Origin: Verrucomicrobiota bacterium
GTDB taxonomy: Bacteria; Verrucomicrobiota; Verrucomicrobiia; Limisphaerales; UBA11358
Assembly: GCA_026225155.1 (NCBI GenBank)
Contig: JAMFSG010000146.1
Span: forward strand, 1-6,917
Reading direction: 5' to 3'
DNA: 6,917 nt
In this document: piece by piece, positions 1 through 5,969 of the stretch
Position numbering within the stretch: the stretch's first letter is position 1
Layout: each line of letters begins with the position of its first letter
Made by a program: the position numbers and the translations under genes
The notes under the pieces: model-generated
What the model saw: only the letters and a program-made list of their open reading frames with translations
What the model was told of the DNA's origin: nothing
The model's database searches: none

Positions 1-176
1 CGGGGCGCATCGCGCGCGGTGTCATCGGGACGATTTGTCTCATTGCCGGCATCGTGCTCGTGGATGAATCGCTTTGGCTCGGATTGATTTTTGTCGCCGC
101 CGGCTTGTTCGCCATTTTTGAAGCAATCCGCGGCTGGTGCCTCGTCCGTGCCTGCGGTATCAAAACGAAGATTTGA
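1..176 (+). CDS. DUF2892 (YgaP-like) small membrane protein, 3' end only
   Basis: Only the last 57 codons are present; the start lies before the window. The reading frame begins at base 3 and ends at TGA 174-176. The visible protein begins GRIARGVIG, continues with two hydrophobic stretches (around ICLIAGIVL and LGLIFVAAGLFAIFEAI), and ends RGWCLVRACGIKTKI. This matches the shape of the DUF2892 / YgaP-like transmembrane domain: a short N-terminal IDR(I/L)xR-type segment, two TM helices with a glycine-rich turn, then a Cys-containing 'CxxRxxGIxT' tail. Members are small inner-membrane proteins of about 60-80 residues, sometimes fused to rhodanese domains, and their role is poorly defined. The gene converges on the sigma-factor gene, and a hairpin fills the 73-bp gap. 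Family assignment rests on pattern recognition of the tail. Confidence 0.75.
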   Translation, partial: GRIARGVIGTICLIAGIVLVDESLWLGLIFVAAGLFAIFEAIRGWCLVRACGIKTKI

Positions 177-187
177 TTTCTATTTTT

Positions 188-241
188 GACAGAATTACAG
201 AATATACAAAATTGAATTCTGAAAATTCTGTTCATTCTGTC
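188..241. terminator. Hairpin between convergent genes, candidate bidirectional terminator
   Basis: The outer arms GACAGAAT (188-195) and ATTCTGTC (234-241) pair perfectly. The inner arms ACAGAAT (197-203) and ATTCTGT (225-231) also pair perfectly, separated by a 1-nt versus 2-nt bulge. The roughly 21-nt A/T-rich loop contains AATTGAATT (210-218). The hairpin lies exactly between the stop of the DUF2892 gene (176) and the stop of the sigma gene (250), as expected for a shared terminator. Neither flank has a clean U-tract, so intrinsic termination is uncertain. The arms are made of repeated ACAGAAT/ATTCTG words, so this may equally be a member of a dispersed repeat family. Confidence 0.5.
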
Positions 242-249
242 TAAAATTT

Positions 250-999
250 TTATCCACCGAATGCCCCGAACAACGCCCGCATTTCTTCATCCACCATTTT
301 CTCATCGTTCAACGTCTGCGCAATTTCATCGCGCAATAACTGGCGATACCGTTTTCGCAAGCGATGGATCGCCACGCGCACTGCGACTTCTTCCATTCCC
401 AAAACCTTGGCCATTTCCGCCTGCGCCGAATCGCCTTTGCCGGTCGTGAGAAAAATTTTCAACTGCTCGAACAATTTCGTTTTGCCGTCCGCTTCACATT
501 CCCGCTGCAAACGGCCGATGGTTTTTGCCAGCAACGCCAGTGCCCACTCACGATCGAACGCATGGTCGGGACTCGGTTCATTCACGGACGCGACTTGAAA
601 TTTCGTGTCCGCCGTCCGCCAATCCAGCGAAAGATGCGCCGCACCACTACCACGTTTTTGCGTTTGCAATTTTTGCCATTCGTTCGCGAGAAAGTGTTTC
701 AGCGACGCGAGCAGGAACGCGCGGAATTTTCCTTTTTCACTGTCGAGATTGTTGAATAAATTTTTTTCCAACAGTCGCGCGAAAAAAGCCTGCGTCAAAT
801 CCTCCGCGTCTTCCTTCGCATGACCGCGTCGCCGCACATACGCGTAAAGCGGAAACCAATACGTCTGGCAAAGTTCTTCCAGCGCGTGCTTTGCTGCCGG
901 CGAACTGCGTTTGCCCGCCGCGAGCACGACCGTCCAATGCGTCGTGGCAAAAATATCACCGCGCGCGGACGAACCTTGAGTTGAATCGGATGGAGTCAA
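250..999 (-). CDS. ECF-type RNA polymerase sigma factor (sigma-70 family)
   Basis: This 249-residue protein directs RNA polymerase to a specific promoter set. Sigma region 2 spans about residues 38-112, with YAYVRRRGHAKEDAEDLTQAFF covering the polymerase-binding helix. Region 4 spans about 175-222: EMAKVLGMEEVAVRVAIHRLRKRYRQ is a helix-turn-helix for the -35 element. The N-terminus carries the FATTHWTVVLAAG motif typical of a long ECF group common in Verrucomicrobiota and Planctomycetota. The linker between regions 2 and 4 (about 113-170) is longer than in classical ECF factors. No zinc-finger anti-sigma gene is adjacent; instead a Ser/Thr kinase lies upstream on the same strand. This suggests control by phosphorylation, as known for some kinase-linked ECF factors elsewhere (inference). 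The start used is TTG (999-997): the frame has no ATG before the conserved motif and is closed by the preceding gene's stop four codons upstream. There is no convincing Shine-Dalgarno site, so translation probably depends on coupling to that gene. Confidence 0.9.
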   Translation of the reverse strand: MTPSDSTQGSSARGDIFATTHWTVVLAAGKRSSPAAKHALEELCQTYWFPLYAYVRRRGHAKEDAEDLTQAFFARLLEKNLFNNLDSEKGKFRAFLLASLKHFLANEWQKLQTQKRGSGAAHLSLDWRTADTKFQVASVNEPSPDHAFDREWALALLAKTIGRLQRECEADGKTKLFEQLKIFLTTGKGDSAQAEMAKVLGMEEVAVRVAIHRLRKRYRQLLRDEIAQTLNDEKMVDEEMRALFGAFGG

Positions 1000-1008
1000 A
1001 TCAGTCGT

Positions 1009-1410
1009 TCATTTGTCGGCGGTTCGAAACACGAGCAGATAAGGAATCGCCGGATGGCCTTGTGTGTCCTTGAAATTATGGAACTTCTCGCTGTTCAGCC
1101 ACCAGCCATAAGTTTTGCCCGGCTCCAATTTCACGCCCACGGTGCAAACTCGGTGATCCGCCGAGTAATTGGGTTTGCCAATGATTTCAGGCGCGGAATC
1201 TTTCCACGCCGAGGACCAGCTCCAAGACTGGTCCGTCATTTCCTTGCTGAACGTGACATGCACGATGTATTCACCGGGCGGAACATTTTTCGTTCCCGCT
1301 TCCGGCACGGTTTTGACGACCACCGGCGCGATGGAATCAATGTCCTGCGCGTGTCCGATAGCGCACAACGCGCCCAGAACAATTATGGTGAGCAATGATT
1401 TTGTTTTCAT
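1009..1410 (-). CDS. Exported single-domain bacterial Ig-like (SbsA-type) protein
   Basis: This protein has 133 residues and an ATG start. Residues 1-21 form a signal peptide: basic MKTK, a hydrophobic core, and an IGHA-Q site suited to signal peptidase I. Cys16 does not sit in a proper lipobox. The rest (about 28-133) is one beta-rich domain of the SbsA Ig-like type, with the motifs VTFSKEMTDQSWSWSSAW, VKLEPGKTY and WLNSEKFHNFKD. It aligns without gaps to the last 106 residues of the upstream kinase, 65 being identical, so it is a free-standing exported copy of the kinase's terminal domain. The gene starts 9 nt after the kinase stop with no clear ribosome-binding site. Its stop lies 9 nt before the sigma-factor start, so all three are likely co-transcribed. 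It may act with the kinase's own Ig domain outside the membrane, but its ligand cannot be read from the sequence. Confidence 0.85.
   Translation of the reverse strand: MKTKSLLTIIVLGALCAIGHAQDIDSIAPVVVKTVPEAGTKNVPPGEYIVHVTFSKEMTDQSWSWSSAWKDSAPEIIGKPNYSADHRVCTVGVKLEPGKTYGWWLNSEKFHNFKDTQGHPAIPYLLVFRTADK
1012..1329 (-). repeat. Copy B of a tandem domain duplication (Ig-like domain)
   Basis: These 318 nt encode residues 28-133 of the small exported protein and are a direct repeat of 1423-1740. The two encoded domains have the same length with no indel and 65 of 106 identical residues, counted by hand. DNA similarity is visible around the codons for FHNFKD, PGKTY/PGRTY and FSKEMTD. The offset between copies is 411 bp. 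Confidence 0.85.
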
Positions 1411-1419
1411 AGTTTGGTT

Positions 1420-4400
1420 TTATTTTTGTTTTGTCTGGAAAATCAGCAAGTAAGGAACCGCCGGACGACCGTCAGCATCTTTGAAATTATGAAAATTTTC
1501 TGAGTTCAGCCAAAACGCATACGTCCGTCCCGGCTCAAGTTTCACTTTCGCCACGCAAATTTTTCCATCGGCTTCGTAATGCGGTTGGCCGATCATTTCT
1601 GGCGTAGAATTTTCCCAAGCCGTTGACCAACTCCACGAACCATCGGTCATTTCCTTGCTGAAACGCACGCGGATTTCCGTTTCGCCCGGCTCAACGTCCC
1701 GCGCACCGGAAACGGGAAACGTTTCCACGACGACGGGTGGTTGCTGCGTCAAAATTTGGTCGTCAGTTGGCGTTGATGAATTTACGCTTTGAATCAGCTT
1801 GTAGCGAATCTTTACGCCGCGCGGGTTTTCGGCGAAGCCGGTGATTTGTAAAAGACCTTTCTCACCGGTTCGTGATTCCACCGCGAAGGTCACCGGCAGC
1901 ACGACGGACTCCGGCAGAAAAAGTTCGTCGAAGCCGGAGACGACGGGTTGATGCGAACCGGCTTTTTCCAATGCTTCAGTCACTTCGGTCGTCGAAGCAT
2001 TTTCCCACTCGCTCGAAGAAAACTCAGTAAATTTAGCTCCGTCAATCTCAAGGCTGGAAAGCGAGAGTTTTTTCCCGATGAACCCAACGTATAAATCCGC
2101 CCGCGTGCCGCGCCACCAGTCGGCAAATGCCTTGGACGGTTCATTTTTTAGTCCGGCGGGCGGGGAAATGAACGTGCCATCGCGCAGGCTCAAAAACGCG
2201 GGCGCACGCATGTCATCGGGAATCGTGCGCTCAATCACGGGGCCAAATTCGATTCCGCCGACTGGTGGTTGAGTCGCAAGAATCAAATTTGCGTTAGATG
2301 GGGAAAACATCCATTGATAGGTTAACGACGGAACACTTTGTCCGGCTGGAGATAAATTTAATTTTGATTCTTCGCGCGCTTCCGCTTCGCTGCCAAAATA
2401 GATACTGGCGAAGGCGTGATGATCGTCATACATCGAAACGTGCGGTAGTCCGGGCACGAGCTGGGAACGGGACAATTCAAAATCGCCCGCGCCTTTGGAA
2501 ATGTGAAGGCTCTGCGGCGGTTCGGTCTGGTTGGGAACTTCATCATTATTGGTCGCCGTGATATTCAGCCACAATGACGCTTCGTCGGCGCTGACGAGAT
2601 TGTAATGGCCTTTGACCGTCATTTGATTTTCCGTCCGTTCGACGGAAGTGATCTCAATCGAATCGCCTTTGGGAAAATACGTTTGGCCGATGAAGAAATC
2701 AGATGACGAATGAATTTGCTGGTTTTGAACTTTGGCATGAGTTGAGACCGAAACATTGACGATGGTATTGATGATGCTCACGGCAGCAAAAATAGCTGCC
2801 ATCAAAATCAAGGCTCCGAGCACGCACCAAAAGGCAATTTTCCAACCGCGGGTTTCATTTTCCGAAGAAACGATAAAATAGCTAAACGCCTTCCATTCGC
2901 CGTTCGCCTGCGGAGTGAACGACACGGTTTCAATGGCTGAATGCAAACCATCAAATGACGTGTGAAATTTGGCGACGAAAATGTGGTTCGCCGCCTTGAA
3001 CCTAGCTGAATCCAATTTCCGCAAGCGGACTTGCCCGAGCGGTTGCCGGATTTTTTGCAGTTTTTCCATCCATTGCTCTCGGCTGACGGCGCGCTGGAAA
3101 ATTTTTGAGGCGTTGTCCCAGCTTCCGGCATAATCGCCATCATCCATCAGCGCGAGCCATGATTCTACGGCGGCCAGCGGAGTTGAGCCGGTCAATGCTG
3201 GTTTGTTTGCCGCGCGCCAGACCAACCAGATGATGAGCAAGTTTGAAAAAATAATTGCCAATAGAGCCAGCAATAAAATCCACCAATAATCCGTCCATGC
3301 GTGAGTCGGCCATCCTGAATGCGAATTTCTGAAGCTGTTTATCACTAAAGTATGCACCGTGAACATTGTGCCGATGACTATTGATCCATCCAGCACCAGC
3401 AGCGGAAAAAATAGGCCATCAAAAACTGCCAGTCCCATTCCGTAAATTTTTCCAGATGATTGGCGGATTTGTGAAATGGCAATCCAACCGAGAATCGTTG
3501 CCAGCAATAAACATAAAGCTCCGACTGACGCCAAAATCACGGACATCAGTTCGTGAATCGTCATATTATCATATATTTCATACAGACCCGCATCCGAAAG
3601 TCCGCCGACGAACCACGAACTTCCTAATGATAGGATGGCAACGACAACAAAAATCGCGCCTACGATAGCCGTGCGGGAAAAACGCGGTTCCACTTCTGCC
3701 TTCTGAATTCTGCCTTCTGGATTCAAATCGTCCGCCGCCACCGTTTCCACCTGTGTTTTCAAAACGCTGGCTTGCTGGTAGCGCAGTTCCGGTTTTTTCT
3801 CCAACGCGCGCAAAACGATTTCGTCCAGGCGCACGTCAATCTGGACTTTTTTGGACGGCGGTTCGAGGCGTTTGCCGGGCAGTTCGCCGGTGAGCATCTG
3901 ATAAAACACGACGCCGAGTGCGTAGATGTCTGCGCGATGATCCACGTCGCCAGGATTTTCCTTTTGCTCGGGCGACATGTAATTCGGCGTGCCCATGATT
4001 TTGCCCGCGTCGGTCAATTCGTTGGCAGGGCGGTGCTGCTGCGCCGCCTTGTCACCGAGGCTGACCGGCAGGTCAGCCCTACCGTCATTGCCGATAATTT
4101 TCGCCAGTCCGAAATCCGCGACCTTCACGCGACCGCGGCGGTCGAGCAAAATATTTTCCGGTTTGATGTCGCGATGAACGATGCCTTGGTCGTGCGCGAA
4201 TTGCAGCGCATCGCAGATCTGCGGCACGATGGCGAGCGCTTCGCGCGCGGAAACCGGCCGGTTTTGCAAAAGCTGGCGCAGGTTCACGCCATCCACAAAT
4301 TCCATCAGGAAATAAAATTGTCCGCTCGCTTCGCCGAATTCATACAGCGTGACGATGTTTGGGTGATTCAATTTAGCAAGCGCTTTGGCCTCGCGCGCAA

Positions 4401-4947
4401 ATCGTTCGGCAAACGCCGGATCGCTGCCGATGTCTGGCGGCAGAATTTTCAACGCGACGATGCGGTCGAGTTGTTTCTGTCGCGCTTTGTAAACCGCACC
4501 CATGCCGCCTTTGCCAATGAGTTCAAGGATTTCTAATTGCGGAAATTTTGCAGCAAGTTCAGCCGTTGCCGGTGGAATGAATGGTGGTTGCTTTGCATCC
4601 GTGACGGTGTCGTCCGCTGCGCCCATTTTCAACAAGCAAGCCGGACACAATCCGGCGAGTGCATCGGATGAAAATGGCGTGCCGCATTGTGGACAGCTTG
4701 ACTGGACAGTTTTTGTTGACGGAACAGCGGACGGCGATGGGTTGCTTGGCGCAGTTTTTTCTCGAATCGATTTTTCGGAAACAGAAGATTTTTTGTCTTG
4801 GCGTTTTACTAGCCAGACGATGAACACAATGACTCCGCCGAAAATTGCGAACCAGACAAACAAAACCATCAAAATCAAAATGATTTCCATGCCGCCCAGA
4901 TCAAACGCGGCCAACATCGGTTGAAAAGAATTTTTCATTTCAATCAC
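1420..4947 (-). CDS. Multi-domain membrane Ser/Thr protein kinase with DUF4019 and C-terminal Ig-like domain
   Basis: This 1175-residue protein starts at GTG (4947-4945); ATG at residue 4 is an alternative, and neither has a clear ribosome-binding site. Residues about 20-47 form a TM helix. A four-cysteine ribbon follows (C85, C88, C101, C104). The PKN2/Hanks-type kinase domain spans about 137-402: glycine loop GKGGMGAV (145-152), K167, helix-C E186, catalytic HRDIKPEN (258-265), DFG (278-280) and GTPNYMSPE (319-327). All catalytic residues are intact, so it should be active. The DFG-to-GTP distance of about 40 residues is long because of an insert at 289-308. Hydrophobic segments at about 425-450, 464-492, 502-535 and 553-576 are followed by a DUF4019-like domain (about 588-692: ESWLALMDDGDYAGSW, VSREQW). 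Another TM lies at about 701-731, then a large poorly characterised region (about 735-1055) including FGPVIERTI, and an SbsA-type Ig domain (1070-1175). Helix count and basic loops place the kinase and DUF4019 in the cytoplasm and residues from 732 onward outside. The sigma factor two genes downstream is a plausible target (inference). Confidence 0.9.
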   Translation of the reverse strand: MIEMKNSFQPMLAAFDLGGMEIILILMVLFVWFAIFGGVIVFIVWLVKRQDKKSSVSEKSIREKTAPSNPSPSAVPSTKTVQSSCPQCGTPFSSDALAGLCPACLLKMGAADDTVTDAKQPPFIPPATAELAAKFPQLEILELIGKGGMGAVYKARQKQLDRIVALKILPPDIGSDPAFAERFAREAKALAKLNHPNIVTLYEFGEASGQFYFLMEFVDGVNLRQLLQNRPVSAREALAIVPQICDALQFAHDQGIVHRDIKPENILLDRRGRVKVADFGLAKIIGNDGRADLPVSLGDKAAQQHRPANELTDAGKIMGTPNYMSPEQKENPGDVDHRADIYALGVVFYQMLTGELPGKRLEPPSKKVQIDVRLDEIVLRALEKKPELRYQQASVLKTQVETVAADDLNPEGRIQKAEVEPRFSRTAIVGAIFVVVAILSLGSSWFVGGLSDAGLYEIYDNMTIHELMSVILASVGALCLLLATILGWIAISQIRQSSGKIYGMGLAVFDGLFFPLLVLDGSIVIGTMFTVHTLVINSFRNSHSGWPTHAWTDYWWILLLALLAIIFSNLLIIWLVWRAANKPALTGSTPLAAVESWLALMDDGDYAGSWDNASKIFQRAVSREQWMEKLQKIRQPLGQVRLRKLDSARFKAANHIFVAKFHTSFDGLHSAIETVSFTPQANGEWKAFSYFIVSSENETRGWKIAFWCVLGALILMAAIFAAVSIINTIVNVSVSTHAKVQNQQIHSSSDFFIGQTYFPKGDSIEITSVERTENQMTVKGHYNLVSADEASLWLNITATNNDEVPNQTEPPQSLHISKGAGDFELSRSQLVPGLPHVSMYDDHHAFASIYFGSEAEAREESKLNLSPAGQSVPSLTYQWMFSPSNANLILATQPPVGGIEFGPVIERTIPDDMRAPAFLSLRDGTFISPPAGLKNEPSKAFADWWRGTRADLYVGFIGKKLSLSSLEIDGAKFTEFSSSEWENASTTEVTEALEKAGSHQPVVSGFDELFLPESVVLPVTFAVESRTGEKGLLQITGFAENPRGVKIRYKLIQSVNSSTPTDDQILTQQPPVVVETFPVSGARDVEPGETEIRVRFSKEMTDGSWSWSTAWENSTPEMIGQPHYEADGKICVAKVKLEPGRTYAFWLNSENFHNFKDADGRPAVPYLLIFQTKQK
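1423..1740 (-). repeat. Copy A of the tandem domain duplication (Ig-like domain of the kinase)
   Basis: These 318 nt encode kinase residues 1070-1175, ending just before the stop codon, and match 1012-1329 without gaps at the protein level. Conserved cores are VRFSKEMTDGSWSWSTAW, VKLEPGRTY, FWLNSENFHNFKD and PAVPYLL. The copy forms the very C-terminus of the kinase, which is where a duplication could release a separate gene by adding only a signal peptide. Confidence 0.85.
3694..3724. repeat. Heptamer tandem (TTCTGNN)4 inside the kinase gene
   Basis: The plus strand reads TTCTGCC, TTCTGAA, TTCTGCC, TTCTGGA, then TTC: four perfect TTCTG words at a 7-nt period. On the coding strand this encodes about residues 409-418 (NPEGRIQKAE), the hydrophilic linker between the kinase domain and the first following TM segment. 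A 7-nt period cycles through all reading frames, so it is not a protein repeat. The same TTCTG word builds the hairpin at 188-241. Confidence 0.7.
4024..4083. repeat. REP-like palindromic element in frame within the kinase gene
   Basis: This is a 60-bp block bounded by an inverted repeat, GGCAGGGC (4024-4031) and GCCCTACC (4076-4083), matching at 7 of 8 positions. It contains two hairpins. GGCGGTGC (4029-4036) pairs with GCGCCGCC (4041-4048) across TGCT, with one G-T pair. GGCTGACC (4059-4066) pairs perfectly with GGTCAGCC (4071-4078) across GGCA. The block is exactly 20 codons and codon-aligned, encoding kinase residues 289-308 between DFG and the GTPNYMSPE motif. Double-hairpin units with terminal inverted repeats are typical of REP/BIME-type elements mobilised by RAYT transposases. 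Membership of a dispersed family cannot be shown from a single copy. No target-site duplication is evident. Confidence 0.65.
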
Positions 4948-5013
4948 TTCAAACGGAAAATTGAAGATATGTTACAAAGTTTTTTTTCGTGGAAATTCAA
5001 ATGATCAAATAAG
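4948..5013 (-). promoter_or_regulatory. Leader of the kinase-sigma cluster, promoter probably here but not resolved
   Basis: The only non-coding DNA upstream of the three-gene kinase cluster lies between the kinase start (4947) and the hairpin after ubiA, so the cluster's promoter is expected here. It is A/T-rich and includes a run of eight A on the transcribed sense (4980-4987). No convincing -35/-10 pair at proper spacing was found. There is no AGGAGG-like site before either the GTG (4947) or the ATG (4938) candidate start. Confidence 0.3.
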
Positions 5014-5057
5014 GAAAGCAAGAAAACAGGAAATTCAATTCCTGATTTCATGCTTTC
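5014..5057 (-). terminator. Long hairpin after the ubiX-ank-ubiA operon, candidate terminator
   Basis: GAAAGCAAGAAA (5014-5025) pairs with TTTCATGCTTTC (5046-5057) with one mismatch. CAGGAA (5027-5032) pairs with TTCCTG (5039-5044). One A-A mismatch separates the two stems, and the loop is ATTCAA. This gives 17 pairs, beginning about 15 nt beyond the ubiA stop. The minus-strand sequence just after the stem (CTTATTTG) is only weakly U-rich, so it may terminate inefficiently or serve as an mRNA 3'-end stabiliser. It insulates the quinone operon from the kinase cluster. The loop region carries AATTGAATT on the minus strand, shared with the hairpin at 188-241. Confidence 0.5.
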
Positions 5058-5072
5058 TTCATTCATTTCAGT

Positions 5073-5969
5073 TCACCGCAGTTTGAATCCGCCTTGGAAA
5101 ATCACTTCCGCCGCGACGACAACAAGAAAAATCGCGCCGACGAGTGCGTTCAGGCGGAAGAAGGCGAGGTTAATCCAATTCAAGCTGCGGCGGCGCGCGA
5201 TGAAATGTTCCAGCACGAGGCAGCCGACGATTAAAAACCAGCCGACGAGATAGGCGATGCGAAATTGACAGAGCAAACCAAACGCGAGCAATACGCTGCA
5301 CATGATCATGTGCGCGAGAAACGCTGCACCGAGCGCATTTTTCGGTCCCCACGCGACGACAAGCGAGCGCAGGCCGTGCGATTTATCGAATTCATAATCT
5401 TGCAACGCGTAGATGATGTCGAAGCCGACGAGCCACAAAATCACGGCGCACGCGAGCAAAGTCATCTGCAACATTTCCAAAGTCGAAACGTTCGCGCCTT
5501 TGACCGCCAGCCACGCGCCGATGGGCGCGAGCGCGAGCGCGATGCCGAGAAAAACGTGCGTGTAATCCGTGAACCGTTTCGTCAGCGAATAAAAGCAAAC
5601 CAGCACGAGCGCGAGCGGCGAAAGATAAAAACAGAGCGGATTCAAAAAATAACTGGCGGCAATCAAACCGGCGGCGGACAAAACGCAAAGTGAAATCGCG
5701 CTGAACAAAGAAATTTCGCCGGCGGGCAGATGACGTTTCGCCGTGCGCGGATTCAGCGCGTCGAATTTGCGGTCAACAATTCGGTTGAATGCCATCGCGC
5801 AAGTGCGCGCGCAAACCATTGCGACCAATATCAGCCCGAAAGTTTTCCAACCCGGCCAGCCGCGATTTTCACGCGCGGCCACGAGCATGGCCGCGAGCGC
5901 GAATGGCAGCGCGAAAACCGTGTGCGAAAACCGCACGAACGAACCCCATTTTTGAATCGTTGAAATCAT
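5073..5969 (-). CDS. ubiA: UbiA-family polyprenyltransferase (4-hydroxybenzoate/MqnP type)
   Basis: This 298-residue integral membrane enzyme transfers a polyprenyl chain from its diphosphate to an aromatic quinone precursor. The first Asp-rich motif is NRIVDRKFD (N62, D66, D70), followed by the NPRTAKRHLPAG signature (73-84). The second motif is YALQDYEFD (D191, D195). Both Mg-diphosphate binding sites are intact. About eight or nine hydrophobic segments and the C-terminal FFRLNALVG motif complete the fold, and the length is normal. The sequence resembles the 'UbiA-like' branch that in futalosine-pathway bacteria is assigned to menaquinone synthesis (MqnP, prenylating a dihydroxynaphthoate) rather than true ubiquinone UbiA; the nearby ubiX fits either role. 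The ATG start (5969-5967) overlaps the ankyrin gene's stop as ATGA, indicating translational coupling. Substrate choice between 4-hydroxybenzoate and the naphthoate is not decided by the sequence alone. Confidence 0.9.
   Translation of the reverse strand: MISTIQKWGSFVRFSHTVFALPFALAAMLVAARENRGWPGWKTFGLILVAMVCARTCAMAFNRIVDRKFDALNPRTAKRHLPAGEISLFSAISLCVLSAAGLIAASYFLNPLCFYLSPLALVLVCFYSLTKRFTDYTHVFLGIALALAPIGAWLAVKGANVSTLEMLQMTLLACAVILWLVGFDIIYALQDYEFDKSHGLRSLVVAWGPKNALGAAFLAHMIMCSVLLAFGLLCQFRIAYLVGWFLIVGCLVLEHFIARRRSLNWINLAFFRLNALVGAIFLVVVAAEVIFQGGFKLR

Noticed and set aside
364..759. 131-codon open frame on the plus strand opposite the sigma gene
   Set aside because: It is the antisense shadow of sigma regions 2 to 4; the product is very rich in Arg and Phe, and the minus-strand gene explains the coding signal.
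1390..1412. Lipobox reading of the small Ig protein's signal peptide (Cys16)
   Set aside because: The residue before the cysteine is Leu rather than Gly, Ala or Ser, and a good signal peptidase I site (GHA-Q) follows five residues later.
4251..4264. Perfect 14-bp palindrome AAACCGGCCGGTTT
   Set aside because: It lies in conserved coding sequence of the kinase domain (around NRPVS) with no second copy seen and no loop. It is most easily explained by chance.
3772..4536. 254-codon open frame on the plus strand opposite the kinase domain
   Set aside because: It is the antisense of the catalytic domain, whose minus-strand translation carries every kinase motif. The plus-strand product has no recognisable domain and is rich in Arg, Phe and His, as expected of a GC-biased antisense frame.
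4980..4987. Run of eight T on the plus strand as a terminator U-tract
   Set aside because: Transcription here runs on the minus strand, where the run reads as A. It also lies about 27 nt from the hairpin stem, so it cannot be that hairpin's U-tract.
5265..5693. 142-codon open frame on the plus strand opposite ubiA
   Set aside because: The product is almost entirely Arg, Glu, Gln and His with no domain. It arises from the antisense of hydrophobic codons in a membrane protein.
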